A DNA stretch of 64,000 bases from Pseudomonas sp. TMP9 (GCF_037943105.1 NZ_CP149803.1:1736001-1800000); one strand, 5' to 3'. Positions 9,636 through 22,188 are shown, counted from the first letter of the stretch. The notes: a model not told the origin generated them from the sequence alone. Numbers and translations: made by a program.

Positions 9636-12600
9636 ACGTTTCCCGTGTATTTATCCTGCGCCCGGTCGCCACCACGCTGATCATGCTGGCGATCTTCCTC
9701 AGCGGCGTGCTCGCCTATCGGCTGTTGCCGGTATCGGCGTTGCCGGAAGTGGATTACCCGACTATCCGGGTGATGACCCTTTACCCAGGTGCCAGCCCAG
9801 ATGTGATGACCAGCGCGGTCACTGCGCCGCTGGAGCGCCAGTTCGGGCAAATGGCCGGCCTTAAGCAAATGTCCTCGGCCAGCTCAGGCGGCGCGTCGGT
9901 GATCACCTTGCGCTTTAACCTAGACGTGCAACTGGGTGTCGCTGAGCAAGAAGTGCAGGCGGCGATCAATGGCGCCAGCAACTTGCTGCCCAACGATCTG
10001 CCGGCGCCACCGGTGTACAACAAAGTCAACCCGGCTGACACCCCGGTAATGACCTTGGCCATCAGCTCGAAAACCATGCCGCTGCCGCAGGTGTTTGACT
10101 TGGTCGACACCCGCCTGGCGCAAAAACTCGCGCAAACCAGTGGTGTCGGTCTGGTGACCTTGGCCGGTGGGCAGCGCCCGGCGATACGCGTGCGGGTCAA
10201 CCCGCAATTGCTGGCGTCTTACGGCCTTAACCTCAGTGATGTGCGCACGCTGATCACCGCCAGCAACGTTAACCAGCCTAAAGGTAATTTCGACGGCCCG
10301 ACCCGGGTGTCGCAACTGGATGCAAACGACCAGCTGAAATCCGCAGATGAATACCGCGAACTGATCCTCGGCTATAAGGATGGCGCAGCGCTGCGCCTGA
10401 AAGATGTCGCCACTATTGTCGACGGCGCGGAAAACCAGCGCCTGGCCGCTTGGGCTAACCGCAGCGAGGCGGTGCTGATTAATGTGCAACGCCAACCCGG
10501 TGCCAACGTCATTGAGGTGGTCGAGCGTATTCAGGCGTTGCTGCCCAGCCTCACCCAAGGGTTGCCGGCCAGCGTCGAGGTCAGCGTGCTGACTGACCGC
10601 ACCGAAACCATCCGCGCGGCAGTCAAGGGCGTGCAACATGAGCTGCTGCTGGCCATCGCGCTGGTGGTGCTGGTGACCTTTGTGTTTCTGCGCAAACTCT
10701 CGGCGACCCTGATTCCCTCTATCGTTGTGCCGCTGTCCTTGGTTGGCACGTTTGGCGTGATGTATCTAGCCGGCTTCACCATCAACAACCTGACGTTGAT
10801 GGCGCTGACCATTGCCACCGGCTTTGTGGTCGACGATGCCATCGTCATGCTGGAAAACATCGCACGCCATCTGGAAGAGGGCGAAACACCACTCAACGCT
10901 GCACTTAAAGGCGCTCGGCAGATTGGTTTTACCTTGGTTTCACTGACCATCTCGCTGATCGCCGTGCTAATTCCGCTGCTGTTTATGGCCGATGTGGTCG
11001 GGCGGCTGTTCCGCGAGTTCGCCATCACCCTGGCCGTGGCCATCTTAATTTCCCTGGTGGTGTCGCTGACACTGACGCCGATGATGTGCGCGCGCTTGCT
11101 CACCGTGCAAAAGCCCGCAGAAGAAGGGCGCTTCTACCGTGCTGCGGGCGCGGTGATCGACGCCATGATCGCCCGCTACGGAGTGTGGCTGAGCTGGGTA
11201 CTCAAGCATCAGCCACTGACGCTATTGGTGGCCATTGGCACCCTGGTGTTGACGGTGCTGCTGTACCTCGTGGTGCCCAAGGGCTTCTTCCCAGTGCAGG
11301 ACACGGGGCTGATCCAGGGTATTTCGCAAGCGCCGCAGTCGATTTCCTTCAAGGCCATGAGTGAGCGCCAGCAGCGGCTGGCCGAGGTGCTGCTGGAGGA
11401 CCCGGCCGTGGCCAGCCTGTCGTCTTATATCGGGGTGGACGGTGATAACCCGACGCTGAACAGCGGTCGTTTACTGATCAACTTAACGCCACGGGCCGAG
11501 CGCGACGTTAGCGCCAGTCAGATCATCGAGCGTCTACGCCCGCAGCTGGCGCGCATTCCCGGTATCGCCTTGTACCTGCAGCCGGTGCAAGATTTATCCA
11601 TCGAGGACCGGGTCAGCCGCACCCAGTTCCAGTTCAGCATGGAGTCGCCGGATACCGACCTGCTGGAAACATGGGCGCCAAAGTTGGTCAGCGCACTGCG
11701 CCAGCAACCCGAACTCACGGATGTAGCCAGCGACCTGCAGAACAGCGGCTTACAGGTGTTTCTCCACATCGACCGCGACCTCGCCGGGCGACTCGGCGTC
11801 AGTGTGGCCGATATTGATAACGCGCTGTACGACGCCTTCGGCCAGCGGCAGATTTCCACTATCTACACCCAAGCCAGCCAATACCGCGTGGTGCTGGAAA
11901 GCGCGAATGCCGGCAGTATTGGCCCGGCCGCCTTGCGCGAGATTTACGTCAGAGCCGCTGATGGCCAGCAGGTGGCGCTGTCCACCTTGGCGCGGGTTGA
12001 GGAGCGCGCGGCCAGTTTGTTGATCAACCATATCGGCCAATTCCCAGCGGCGACCTTGTCCTTCAACTTGGCCAGCGGCGTGTCGCTGGGCGAGGCGGTG
12101 GCGGTAATTGAGCAGGTCAAACAGCAGATCGCTATTCCGCCCGCGGTGCAAACACGCTTTCAAGGCGCGGCAGAGGCCTTCCGCGCATCGCTGTCGAGCA
12201 CCTTACTGCTGATTCTGGCGGCCATCGTCACCATGTACATCGTCCTCGGCGTGCTCTACGAGAGTTATATCCACCCGATCACCATTCTGTCGACCTTGCC
12301 TTCGGCCGGTGTTGGCGCGTTGCTGGCGTTGCTGATTAGCGGTAATGAGCTGGGGCTGATTGCGATTATTGGCATCATTTTGCTGATCGGTATCGTCAAA
12401 AAGAACGCGATCATGATGATCGATTTTGCCCTCGACGCTGAGCGCAACCAAGGCATGCAGCCGGAAGCGGCGATCTACCAGGCGGCATTGCTGCGCTTTC
12501 GGCCAATTCTGATGACCACCTTAGCTGCGCTGTTTGGTGCCATCCCGCTGATGCTGGCCACCGGCTCCGGGGCTGAACTGCGCCAGCCATTGGGCTTGGT

Positions 12601-12724
12601 GATGGTGGGCGGCTTGCTGCTGAGCCAGGTCCTGACGCTGTTCACCACACCGGTGATTTACCTGTATTTCGATCGCCTGTCGCGGCGCATCAGCGGCCGC
12701 AGCGCAGCGGGAGTGGCGGTGTGA
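9632..12724 (+). CDS. muxB: MuxB/MdtB-type RND multidrug transporter subunit
   Basis: Proton-driven inner-membrane RND pump, 1030 aa, with the standard twelve-helix arrangement and two large periplasmic loops. The start [18 protein letters not shown] is typical of the MdtB/MuxB branch. The proton-relay helix carries the paired aspartates in [13 protein letters not shown] near residue 410. A second RND signature, [16 protein letters not shown], lies near residue 920. In this family two different RND proteins, B and C, form a heterotrimer, which fits the presence of muxC just downstream. The stop region is a 12-bp tandem duplication that gives two in-frame TGA codons. Confidence 0.95.
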   Translation: MNVSRVFILRPVATTLIMLAIFLSGVLAYRLLPVSALPEVDYPTIRVMTLYPGASPDVMTSAVTAPLERQFGQMAGLKQMSSASSGGASVITLRFNLDVQLGVAEQEVQAAINGASNLLPNDLPAPPVYNKVNPADTPVMTLAISSKTMPLPQVFDLVDTRLAQKLAQTSGVGLVTLAGGQRPAIRVRVNPQLLASYGLNLSDVRTLITASNVNQPKGNFDGPTRVSQLDANDQLKSADEYRELILGYKDGAALRLKDVATIVDGAENQRLAAWANRSEAVLINVQRQPGANVIEVVERIQALLPSLTQGLPASVEVSVLTDRTETIRAAVKGVQHELLLAIALVVLVTFVFLRKLSATLIPSIVVPLSLVGTFGVMYLAGFTINNLTLMALTIATGFVVDDAIVMLENIARHLEEGETPLNAALKGARQIGFTLVSLTISLIAVLIPLLFMADVVGRLFREFAITLAVAILISLVVSLTLTPMMCARLLTVQKPAEEGRFYRAAGAVIDAMIARYGVWLSWVLKHQPLTLLVAIGTLVLTVLLYLVVPKGFFPVQDTGLIQGISQAPQSISFKAMSERQQRLAEVLLEDPAVASLSSYIGVDGDNPTLNSGRLLINLTPRAERDVSASQIIERLRPQLARIPGIALYLQPVQDLSIEDRVSRTQFQFSMESPDTDLLETWAPKLVSALRQQPELTDVASDLQNSGLQVFLHIDRDLAGRLGVSVADIDNALYDAFGQRQISTIYTQASQYRVVLESANAGSIGPAALREIYVRAADGQQVALSTLARVEERAASLLINHIGQFPAATLSFNLASGVSLGEAVAVIEQVKQQIAIPPAVQTRFQGAAEAFRASLSSTLLLILAAIVTMYIVLGVLYESYIHPITILSTLPSAGVGALLALLISGNELGLIAIIGIILLIGIVKKNAIMMIDFALDAERNQGMQPEAAIYQAALLRFRPILMTTLAALFGAIPLMLATGSGAELRQPLGLVMVGGLLLSQVLTLFTTPVIYLYFDRLSRRISGRSAAGVAV

Positions 12725-12734
12725 GTGGCGGTGT
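12711..12734 (+). repeat. 12-bp perfect tandem duplication across the muxB stop
   Basis: GAGTGGCGGTGT at 12711-12722 is repeated exactly at 12723-12734. Read in the muxB frame it encodes V-A-V-stop twice, so the first TGA ends the protein and a second lies twelve bases on. Confidence 0.85.
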
Positions 12735-12744
12735 GAGTGTTTTC

Positions 12745-12806
12745 TGTAGGCGCCAGCTTGCAGGCGATACGTTGGCGCCGCCAATGATCGCGCGCAAGCC
12801 TGCTCC
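12745..12806. repeat. REP-like inverted pair in the muxB-muxC spacer
   Basis: TGTAGGCGCCAGCTTGCAGG (from 12745) resembles the Pseudomonas REP core GTAGGAGCCAGCTTGC. The complementary-strand form is GCGCGCAAGCCTGCTCCT, ending at 12806. Two inverted REP units form a BIME-like structure inside an operon. The assignment rests on similarity to remembered REP consensus sequences. Confidence 0.6.
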
Positions 12807-12831
12807 TGTTATGGGCAAGGCGCTAACGCGA

Positions 12832-12852
12832 AGCCCGGATGCAATCCGGGCT
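12832..12852. repeat. 9-bp palindrome in the muxB-muxC spacer
   Basis: AGCCCGGAT (12832-12840) and ATCCGGGCT (12844-12852) with a 3-nt loop. It is adjacent to the REP-like pair and 63 nt before the muxC GTG. The following bases are A-rich, not T-rich, so it is not a + strand terminator. It probably belongs to a widespread short palindromic repeat class. Confidence 0.6.
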
Positions 12853-12914
12853 AGCAAAAAAAGCCACTCACTGACCTCAAGCAAACGGTATTGGGCGCTC
12901 GCAGAGGCCGTAAC

Positions 12915-15900
12915 GTGAACCTCTCCGCGCCCTTTATCCGTCGCCCGGTTGCCACCTTACTGCTGAGCCTGGCGATTCTGCTGCTGGGCGGGGTGAGCTT
13001 CGGCCTGCTGTCGGTGGCGCCGCTGCCGCAGATGGATTTTCCCACCATTACCGTGCAGGCCAACCTGCCGGGTGCCAGCCCGCAGATCATGGCGTCCAGC
13101 GTGGCCACACCGCTGGAGCGCTCGCTCGGCACCATCGCCGGCATCAGCCAGATGAACAGCCGCAGCAGCCAGGGCAATACGCGGATAATGATCCAGTTCG
13201 ATTTGGATCGAGACATCAACGCCGCCGCTCGCGAGGTGCAGGCCGCCATCAATGCTGCTCGCGAACTGCTACCCAGCGGCATGCGCAGCATGCCGACTTA
13301 CGCCAAGGTCAACCCGTCGCAGGCACCGATCATGGTGCTGTCGCTGACCAGCGAGGTACTGGATAAAGGCCAGTTGTATGACGTAGCCTCGACCATCCTG
13401 GCGCAAAAACTCGCCCAGGTAACCGGCGTCGGTGAGGTGCAGATTGGCGGCAGTTCTCTGCCTGCGGTGCGCGTGGCGTTGGAACCGCGCTTGCTTGATC
13501 ACTACGGCATTGCTCTGGATGAAGTGCGCCAGAGCATCAGCGCGGCTAATGCGAAGCGGCCCAAAGGTGCAGTGGAAGACGCCGAGCGGCATTGGCAGGT
13601 GCAGGCCAGTGATCAACTGGAAAAAGCCGCTGATTATCTGCCGTTGATTATCCGCTACCAAGACGGCGCCGCCGTGCGTTTGGCTGATGTGGCCACCGTC
13701 ACTGATGGGGTAGAGGACCGTTACAACAGCGGTTTCTACAATGATGAGCAGGCGGTTCTGCTGGTGATTAACCGCCAGACAGGGGCCAATATTATTGAAA
13801 CCATTGCCGGTATTCGCGCGCAACTGCCGGCGCTACAAGCGGTGATTCCCGCCAGTATTTCACTGCAAGTGGCCATGGACCGCTCGCCGGTGATCACCGC
13901 GACCCTGCATGAAGCTGAGCAAACCTTACTGATCGCCGTGGTGCTGGTGATTCTGGTGGTCTTCGCCTTCCTCGGCCGTTGGCGTGCGGCGCTGATTCCG
14001 GCACTGGCGGTACCGGTGTCGCTGGTCGGCACCTTTGCCGCGATGTACCTGTTGGATTTTTCCCTGAATAACCTGTCGCTGATGGCGCTGATTATTGCCA
14101 CCGGCTTGGTGGTAGACGACGCCATTGTGGTGCTGGAAAACATCTCGCGGCATATCGAAGCCGGTGAAACGCCGATGGCAGCGGCCTTTAAGGGCGCACG
14201 TGAAGTGGGCTTTACCTTGCTGGCGATGAACCTCTCCTTAGTGGCGGTGTTTATCTCAATTTTGTTTATGGGCGGCATTGTCGAGCGCTTATTCCGCGAG
14301 TTCTCCATCACCCTGGCCGTGGCCATCGTGATTTCCCTGCTGGTGTCACTGACCCTGACGCCAATGCTCTGCGCGCGCTGGCTTAAGGCCGAAACAATTG
14401 AACACGCGCCCAGCGCCATGCAGCGTTGGGGCGGGGCCGTGCAGCGGCGCGTGTTGGCGTTTTACGCGCGGGGTTTGAACTGGGCACTCAAGCATTCCTT
14501 ACTGATGCTGTTCAGCTTGTTGGCGACCATTGCCCTGAACATCTTCCTGTTTGTCAGCGTGCCGAAAACTTTTTTACCGCAACAGGACACTGGCCAGCTG
14601 ATCGGCTTTATCCGCGGTGATGACGGTCTGTCGTTCCAGGTTATGCAACCGAAAATGGAAATTTACCGGCGCGCCGTGTTGGCTGACCCGGCGGTGGACA
14701 GTGTGGCGGGCTTCATTGGCGGCAGTGGCGGGATCAACAACGCCTTTATGATCGTGCGCCTGAAACCCATCAGCGAGCGCAAAATCGGCGCGCAGGAGGT
14801 CATTAACCGTCTGCGCCAGTCGGTGCCAAAAGTACCCGGTGGGCGAATGTTTTTGATGCCCGATCAGGATTTGCAGATCGGCGGCCGGCAGGGCCGCAGC
14901 TCAGAAAACGAATACATGCTGTTGTCCGGTGATCTCGACCAATTACGTATTTGGTTGCCACCGGTGCGCGATGCGCTGCGTGCGCTACCGGAGCTGACCG
15001 ATATTGACGCCAAGGAGGCCGAAGGCACCCAGCAAATTCGTCTGGTGGTAAACCGCGACGTGGCTAAGCGCTTGGGCGTCGATATGAATATGATCACTGG
15101 TGTACTGAATAACGCGTTCAGCCAGCGGCAAATCTCGACCATCTATGACAGCCTCAACCAGTACAGCGTGGTCATGGAAATCAACCCGCAGTTCGCCCAG
15201 TACCCGGAAACGCTGGATCAAATTCAGCTGATCACGGCCGAGGGTGCGCGGGTGGCGTTGTCCAGTTTTGCCCGTTGGGAACGCAGCTTGGAAGAGGACC
15301 GGGTCAACCATCAGGGCCAGTTTGCGGTGGAAAATATTGGTTTTGCCCTGGCCGAAGGCGTCAGCTTGGACCAAGCCACGGCGGCGATCGAGCGTGCTGT
15401 GGCGCGTGTCGGCTTGCCGACTGAGGTGCAAGGCATGCTCAGCGGCACCGGTGGAGCTTTTCAACAAACCCAGCAAAACCAGCCATGGATGATTTTGCTG
15501 GCCCTAGTGGTGGTGTACGTCGTCCTCGGCGTGTTGTATGAGAGCTACATCCATCCGCTGACGATTCTCTCAACCTTACCTTCGGCCGGCGTCGGTGCGT
15601 TGCTCGCGCTGCAACTGATGAGTATTGAGTTCAGCCTGATCTCCCTGCTGGGGCTGTTTTTGCTGATCGGCATCGTTAAAAAGAACGCTATTTTGATGAT
15701 CGACCTAGCCTTGCAGCTGGAACGCCAGCAGCAGCTAAGCCCTGAAGAGTCCATCCGTCAGGCCTGTTTGCTGCGCTTTCGTCCGATCATGATGACCACG
15801 CTAGCCGCGATTCTTGGTGCATTGCCGCTGATGCTCAGCAGCGCCGAAGGCTCAGAAATGCGCCAGCCGCTGGGCATCACCATCGTCGGTGGGCTGGTGC

Positions 15901-16022
15901 TGAGCCAATTGTTAACCCTGTACACCACGCCGGTGATTTACCTGTATTTCGACCGCCTGCGCCATCGGGTTAACCGCTGGCGCGGTGTGCGCACTGACGC
16001 TGCTCTGGAAACCCCGTTATGA
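12915..16022 (+). CDS. muxC: MuxC/MdtC-type RND multidrug transporter subunit
   Basis: Second RND pump of the heteromeric Mux/Mdt system, 1035 aa. The protein begins MNLSAPFIRRPVATLLLSLA from a GTG at 12915; an in-frame TTG at 12891 would add eight residues unlike the family. The proton-relay aspartates are in GLVVDDAIVVLEN, and the C-terminal signature [16 protein letters not shown] matches muxB. It is separated from muxB by a 190-nt repeat-rich spacer, while the other operon junctions overlap by 4 nt. Its TGA overlaps the opmB ATG. Expression relative to muxB may be tuned by the spacer, which is inference. Confidence 0.94.
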   Translation: MNLSAPFIRRPVATLLLSLAILLLGGVSFGLLSVAPLPQMDFPTITVQANLPGASPQIMASSVATPLERSLGTIAGISQMNSRSSQGNTRIMIQFDLDRDINAAAREVQAAINAARELLPSGMRSMPTYAKVNPSQAPIMVLSLTSEVLDKGQLYDVASTILAQKLAQVTGVGEVQIGGSSLPAVRVALEPRLLDHYGIALDEVRQSISAANAKRPKGAVEDAERHWQVQASDQLEKAADYLPLIIRYQDGAAVRLADVATVTDGVEDRYNSGFYNDEQAVLLVINRQTGANIIETIAGIRAQLPALQAVIPASISLQVAMDRSPVITATLHEAEQTLLIAVVLVILVVFAFLGRWRAALIPALAVPVSLVGTFAAMYLLDFSLNNLSLMALIIATGLVVDDAIVVLENISRHIEAGETPMAAAFKGAREVGFTLLAMNLSLVAVFISILFMGGIVERLFREFSITLAVAIVISLLVSLTLTPMLCARWLKAETIEHAPSAMQRWGGAVQRRVLAFYARGLNWALKHSLLMLFSLLATIALNIFLFVSVPKTFLPQQDTGQLIGFIRGDDGLSFQVMQPKMEIYRRAVLADPAVDSVAGFIGGSGGINNAFMIVRLKPISERKIGAQEVINRLRQSVPKVPGGRMFLMPDQDLQIGGRQGRSSENEYMLLSGDLDQLRIWLPPVRDALRALPELTDIDAKEAEGTQQIRLVVNRDVAKRLGVDMNMITGVLNNAFSQRQISTIYDSLNQYSVVMEINPQFAQYPETLDQIQLITAEGARVALSSFARWERSLEEDRVNHQGQFAVENIGFALAEGVSLDQATAAIERAVARVGLPTEVQGMLSGTGGAFQQTQQNQPWMILLALVVVYVVLGVLYESYIHPLTILSTLPSAGVGALLALQLMSIEFSLISLLGLFLLIGIVKKNAILMIDLALQLERQQQLSPEESIRQACLLRFRPIMMTTLAAILGALPLMLSSAEGSEMRQPLGITIVGGLVLSQLLTLYTTPVIYLYFDRLRHRVNRWRGVRTDAALETPL

Positions 16023-17497
16023 AGGCTTTAGCTGCTTATCGTTTGCCCATCTTGCTGGCCTTAAGTGTGGCCCTGAGCGCCTGCGCCATCGGCCCGGATT
16101 ACCAGCGTCCGCCGCTGCAAACGCCGACGCAGTTCAAACAAATTGCAGGCTGGACGCAAGCCACGCCTGGCGATGCGCTGGAGCGCGGCAACTGGTGGCA
16201 GCTGTATGGCGACGGCGAACTGAATGCGCTGGTTAAACGGCTGAATATCTCCAATCAAAACCTGGCCGCCAGCGAGGCGCAGTATCGCCAAGCACGCGCC
16301 TTGGTGCGGGGTGCGCGTGCCGCGTTGTATCCGAGCCTGTCGAGCAGCGCAGGTGCCAGCCGCAGCGGGCAGGGCGCAGGCAGTCAAGGGGGTTTTAGCG
16401 CCAACAATTCAAGCGCTGCTGGGGTGTCCACAGGTTATGACCTCGGCTTGAATGCTGCTTGGGAGCTGGATATCTGGGGCAAGCTGCGCCGTTCACTGGA
16501 ATCCAGCCGGGCCGGTTTTGAGGCCAGCGCCGCTGATTTGGCCGCGCTAAAGCTCAGCCTGCAATCGGAGTTGGTGCAGAACTACCTGCAACTGCGCGTG
16601 CTGGATGACCAGCAGCGTCTGCTCAATGCCACGGTCGCAGCCTATGCGCGCTCACTAAAACTTACGCAAAACCAGTACAACGTGGGCATCGTGCCCAAAT
16701 CCGATGTCAGCCAGGCGCTGACCCAGCTGAAAAGCACCCAAGCCCAGGCCATTGACCTCACCTGGCAGCGCGCCCAGTTGGAACACGCGATTGCCGTGTT
16801 GATTGGCGTAGCGCCCAGTGCGCTGAGTATCGCCGTGCGTGAGCAACTGCCGACGCTGCCGGAAATTCCTGTGGCACTCCCCTCGCAATTGCTCGAGCGC
16901 CGCCCGGATGTGGCCGCCGCTGAACGCCGGGTGATGGCCGCCAATGCCGACATCGGCGTGGCGCAAGCGGCGTGGTACCCAGACCTAAGCATTGCCGCCA
17001 GTGGCGGTTACCGGGGCAGCAGTTTTGCCGACTGGATCAACGTGCCCAACCGTTTTTGGTCGCTTGGCCCGCAACTGGCGCTGACCTTGTTTGATGGTGG
17101 CGTGCGCAGCGGCGTGCGCAGCGCCGAGCTGGAACGCAGCGAAGCGGCCTACGATCAAACTGTGGCGCAGTACCGCCAAGCGGTGCTCGACAGCTTCCGC
17201 GAGGTAGAAGACAGCTTGGTGCAACTGCGTGTACTGCAGCAGGAAGCGCTGATCCAGCAAGACGCGCTGGACGCTGCCCGCGAATCCCTGCGTTTGATCG
17301 ACAATCAGTACCGCGCCGGCACTGTCGACTTCAATGCGGTGGTCAATGTGCAAGCCACGGCGCTGAACAACGAGCGCACCAATCTCAGCTTACTGGGTAG
17401 CCGCTTGACTGCCAGCGTGCAGCTAATCGCAGCCCTTGGCGGTGGCTGGCTAAGCGCCGATCCGCAGATTAACGGCGAATGGCGCGCCAAGCCGTGA
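16019..17497 (+). CDS. opmB: OpmB-type outer-membrane efflux lipoprotein (NodT/OprM family)
   Basis: TolC-like trimeric outer-membrane channel that completes the Mux pump. The 492-aa product has a lipoprotein signal peptide ending LSAC, with the acylated cysteine at residue 22 followed by AIGPDYQRP, a typical OprM/NodT start. Two outer-membrane-efflux-protein repeats follow (about 65-265 and 285-480), including the helix-rich YDLGLNAAWELDIWGKLRR and a matching ALTLFDGGVRSG segment. It is coupled to muxC by ATGA. Its 3' end overlaps the end of the convergent dsbB by 29 nt. Confidence 0.93.
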   Translation: MKALAAYRLPILLALSVALSACAIGPDYQRPPLQTPTQFKQIAGWTQATPGDALERGNWWQLYGDGELNALVKRLNISNQNLAASEAQYRQARALVRGARAALYPSLSSSAGASRSGQGAGSQGGFSANNSSAAGVSTGYDLGLNAAWELDIWGKLRRSLESSRAGFEASAADLAALKLSLQSELVQNYLQLRVLDDQQRLLNATVAAYARSLKLTQNQYNVGIVPKSDVSQALTQLKSTQAQAIDLTWQRAQLEHAIAVLIGVAPSALSIAVREQLPTLPEIPVALPSQLLERRPDVAAAERRVMAANADIGVAQAAWYPDLSIAASGGYRGSSFADWINVPNRFWSLGPQLALTLFDGGVRSGVRSAELERSEAAYDQTVAQYRQAVLDSFREVEDSLVQLRVLQQEALIQQDALDAARESLRLIDNQYRAGTVDFNAVVNVQATALNNERTNLSLLGSRLTASVQLIAALGGGWLSADPQINGEWRAKP

Positions 17498-17969
17498 ACA
17501 GGCACAAGGCCAACAGCAGAACGACGCTCAGCAGCGTCCAGTGAGTAAACGGCAAGCCGATAATGTTGTAGTCGTTTTGCCCGCACACACCGGCGCTCAT
17601 AAACACGCTGGGCAGCCACTCATGCAGCGGCAGGTAAAAGGCATAGAAGGGGAAGGGCGAGCAGCTGGAGCTTTCCAACATGCCGGTCTCGATCAACACC
17701 AGATGCGTGTTGTCATACACCGCCATGCCGACAGCTGCTAGCAACAGCGGCCACACAGGCAGCGTCAGCCAGCGCAGCCTGGCGACCTCTAGCGCCATGA
17801 TCAGCAAACTGACAACGCCACCGCAGAGCAGCCACAAGCGAATCTGAATACACAACGTGCACGGCTCCCAACCGAGCAGATACTGCAGCAGCAGCGCCCC
17901 ACTGAGCATGGCAAAGCATGCAAAGGCAATCAGGCTGAGGAGCGGTATAAGGGACAAGGGGCGGGACAT
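17469..17969 (-). CDS. dsbB: DsbB-family disulfide bond formation protein
   Basis: Inner-membrane quinone-dependent oxidase that reoxidises DsbA. The 166-aa protein has four transmembrane helices. The first periplasmic loop carries the redox pair in WEPCTLCIQ; the second loop has the other pair, in SSSCSPF and GVCGQ. All four essential cysteines are therefore present. It is convergent with opmB and overlaps its last 29 nt. Pseudomonads often have two dsbB copies, so this may be DsbB1 or DsbB2. It heads a region rich in thiol/peroxide genes (katG, tlpA-like). Confidence 0.93.
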   Translation of the reverse strand: MSRPLSLIPLLSLIAFACFAMLSGALLLQYLLGWEPCTLCIQIRLWLLCGGVVSLLIMALEVARLRWLTLPVWPLLLAAVGMAVYDNTHLVLIETGMLESSSCSPFPFYAFYLPLHEWLPSVFMSAGVCGQNDYNIIGLPFTHWTLLSVVLLLALCLFTAWRAIRR

Positions 17970-20632
<2,663 letters not shown>

Positions 20633-20661
20633 TCTAAACCCGCCACTGCCTGAAACAAACT

Positions 20662-20697
20662 TCGCCCCGCCACGGGTCACCATGGCGGGGCGATTTT
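20662..20697 (+). terminator. Rho-independent terminator of katG
   Basis: TCGCCCCGCCA (20662-20672) pairs with TGGCGGGGCGA (20683-20693), followed by TTTT. It starts 29 nt past the katG stop. Confidence 0.88.
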
Positions 20698-20779
20698 GTT
20701 AGGCAAGTGGCTGATTCAGTCTCAGTTCAGCGAGCAGCGGTAATGTCGCTGCATCGTTTAAGCATCTTGGAGTTTCGTT

Positions 20780-21337
20780 ATGGCAAACCTTGCCCGCACA
20801 ACGCGTAAGCAAACCACCGCCGCATTCCTATGCGCCTTGGGCTGCACGCTGTTCACCACAGGTGCGCTGGCCAACCAACCGCAGATATTCGGCCTGCATG
20901 AGCACGTTGCCTTGCATGAACTGGCCTTGAATCTGCCCGCCAAACTCGACACCGGCGCTGAAACCGCCTCGCTCAGCGCTAAGAATATTCAAATGTTCGA
21001 GCGTGATGGCGGCGAGTGGGTGCGCTTCCAGCTGGGTTCAGACAACCCTGAGCAGACGCCAATCATCGAAAAGCCGCTGACCCGCATGAGCTATATCAAA
21101 CGTCGCGCCGATGACCGTAAACCCGGTGACAAGCAGCTGTATAGCGCTCGCCCAGTCATTGAAATGGACATTTGCGTGGGCGATGAATTGAAGAATATTG
21201 AGATCAACCTGACCGATCGCAGCGCCTTCGAATACCCATTGCTGATTGGGGCAACGGCGCTCAAAGAATTTAACGCCGCCGTCAGCCCTGGCGTGCGTTA
21301 TTCCGCAGGTCAGCCAAGTTGCGCTAAGGCTACATAA
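20780..21337 (+). CDS. exported retropepsin-like aspartic endopeptidase (PF05618, RimB-like)
   Basis: Small protein of 185 aa with a signal peptide (about residues 1-31, cleaved after GALA). The mature part carries the retropepsin-type active-site loop LDTGAETASLSA at about residues 56-67, with the D-T-G triad of aspartic proteases. A short C-terminal segment, YPLLIGATALKEFNAAV, matches the family's second structural motif. The family was long labelled putative ATP-dependent zinc protease. Cytoplasmic relatives (RimB) sit beside the ribosomal modifier RimK; here no rimK is nearby and the protein is predicted to be periplasmic, so its partner is unknown. It sits between katG and a TlpA-like gene. 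Confidence 0.8.
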   Translation: MANLARTTRKQTTAAFLCALGCTLFTTGALANQPQIFGLHEHVALHELALNLPAKLDTGAETASLSAKNIQMFERDGGEWVRFQLGSDNPEQTPIIEKPLTRMSYIKRRADDRKPGDKQLYSARPVIEMDICVGDELKNIEINLTDRSAFEYPLLIGATALKEFNAAVSPGVRYSAGQPSCAKAT

Positions 21338-21378
21338 AAAGCGCTGAGCACTGTCACGCTGATCAAGCCCCTCCTGCG

Positions 21379-22188
21379 TTATTGATCCTCTTGCAGCACC
21401 TCAAGCGCGCGAGCCAAGCTGGCGCGGGACAACTCGCCCAAGTGGCTGCCCAACTGCCGGCCCTCAGCGTCGTAGAACAGCGTGCTTGGTAGTGCCATGG
21501 AGCCAACGTGCTGGCCCAGGCGGCCGCCGCTGTCGAGCAACACGTTAGCCAGTCCCAGCGCTTGGGCTTCTAGGTAACGGTTGACCTCACCAGGGCCCTC
21601 GCCTTGGTTGACGAACAAAAAGGTCAATTCAGGGTGGTTACGCTGCGCCTCAGCCAATACCGGCATTTCGCGCCGACACGGTGGGCACCATGTAGCCCAA
21701 AGATTCACTACCAGCGGTTTGCCGACATAGTCGTGCAGCGCCACCGTATCGCCGTTGCTGTCTGTTAATGACAACTCAGGCAGGCGCGTGCCTTGTTCAA
21801 ACCCATACAGCGCCAGGCTGCCCAGCCCCCAGCTGAACACCCCGACAGCCAGTGCGCTGGCTAAGGGTGTTCTGATGGCCGGCATGCGCCACGCCTGCCA
21901 GGCACCCAACAGCAGGGCAGCCAGCACACCGGGCCATGCAATAAAGCCGCCGTCACGAATATCCAGCGCCTGCCAAGGCTGCTCGCGGTAGTGCGCAAAG
22001 TAGACGGCAACGAACGCCAGCCGCGCGCCCAATAGGGCCACCAACAATAAGCGGAAAAGCTGCTTTTCTGGGTTTACCGCGCTGCGTCGGCCGATGTACC
22101 AGCCGGCGAAAGTCGCCAGCAGCAGGCTGATCATCAACAGCACATGGGCCGTACTCAGTGTGAGTGGCCCCAGCGTGATGGTTAACAT
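21379..22188 (-). CDS. membrane-anchored TlpA-type thioredoxin with multi-spanning N-terminus
   Basis: About 269 aa in two parts. Residues 1-125 form several transmembrane helices resembling the polytopic part of prolipoprotein diacylglyceryl transferase-like proteins. Residues 130-269 form a TlpA/ResA-like periplasmic thioredoxin domain with the active site WATWCPPCRREMP. It probably reduces or isomerises periplasmic disulfides, with electrons possibly passed through its own membrane region (inference). Two ATGs are close: at 22197 the GAGGA directly abuts the ATG, while at 22188 (MLTITLG) it lies nine bases away, so I prefer 22188. Divergent from the lipase gene. Confidence 0.85.
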   Translation of the reverse strand: MLTITLGPLTLSTAHVLLMISLLLATFAGWYIGRRSAVNPEKQLFRLLLVALLGARLAFVAVYFAHYREQPWQALDIRDGGFIAWPGVLAALLLGAWQAWRMPAIRTPLASALAVGVFSWGLGSLALYGFEQGTRLPELSLTDSNGDTVALHDYVGKPLVVNLWATWCPPCRREMPVLAEAQRNHPELTFLFVNQGEGPGEVNRYLEAQALGLANVLLDSGGRLGQHVGSMALPSTLFYDAEGRQLGSHLGELSRASLARALEVLQEDQ

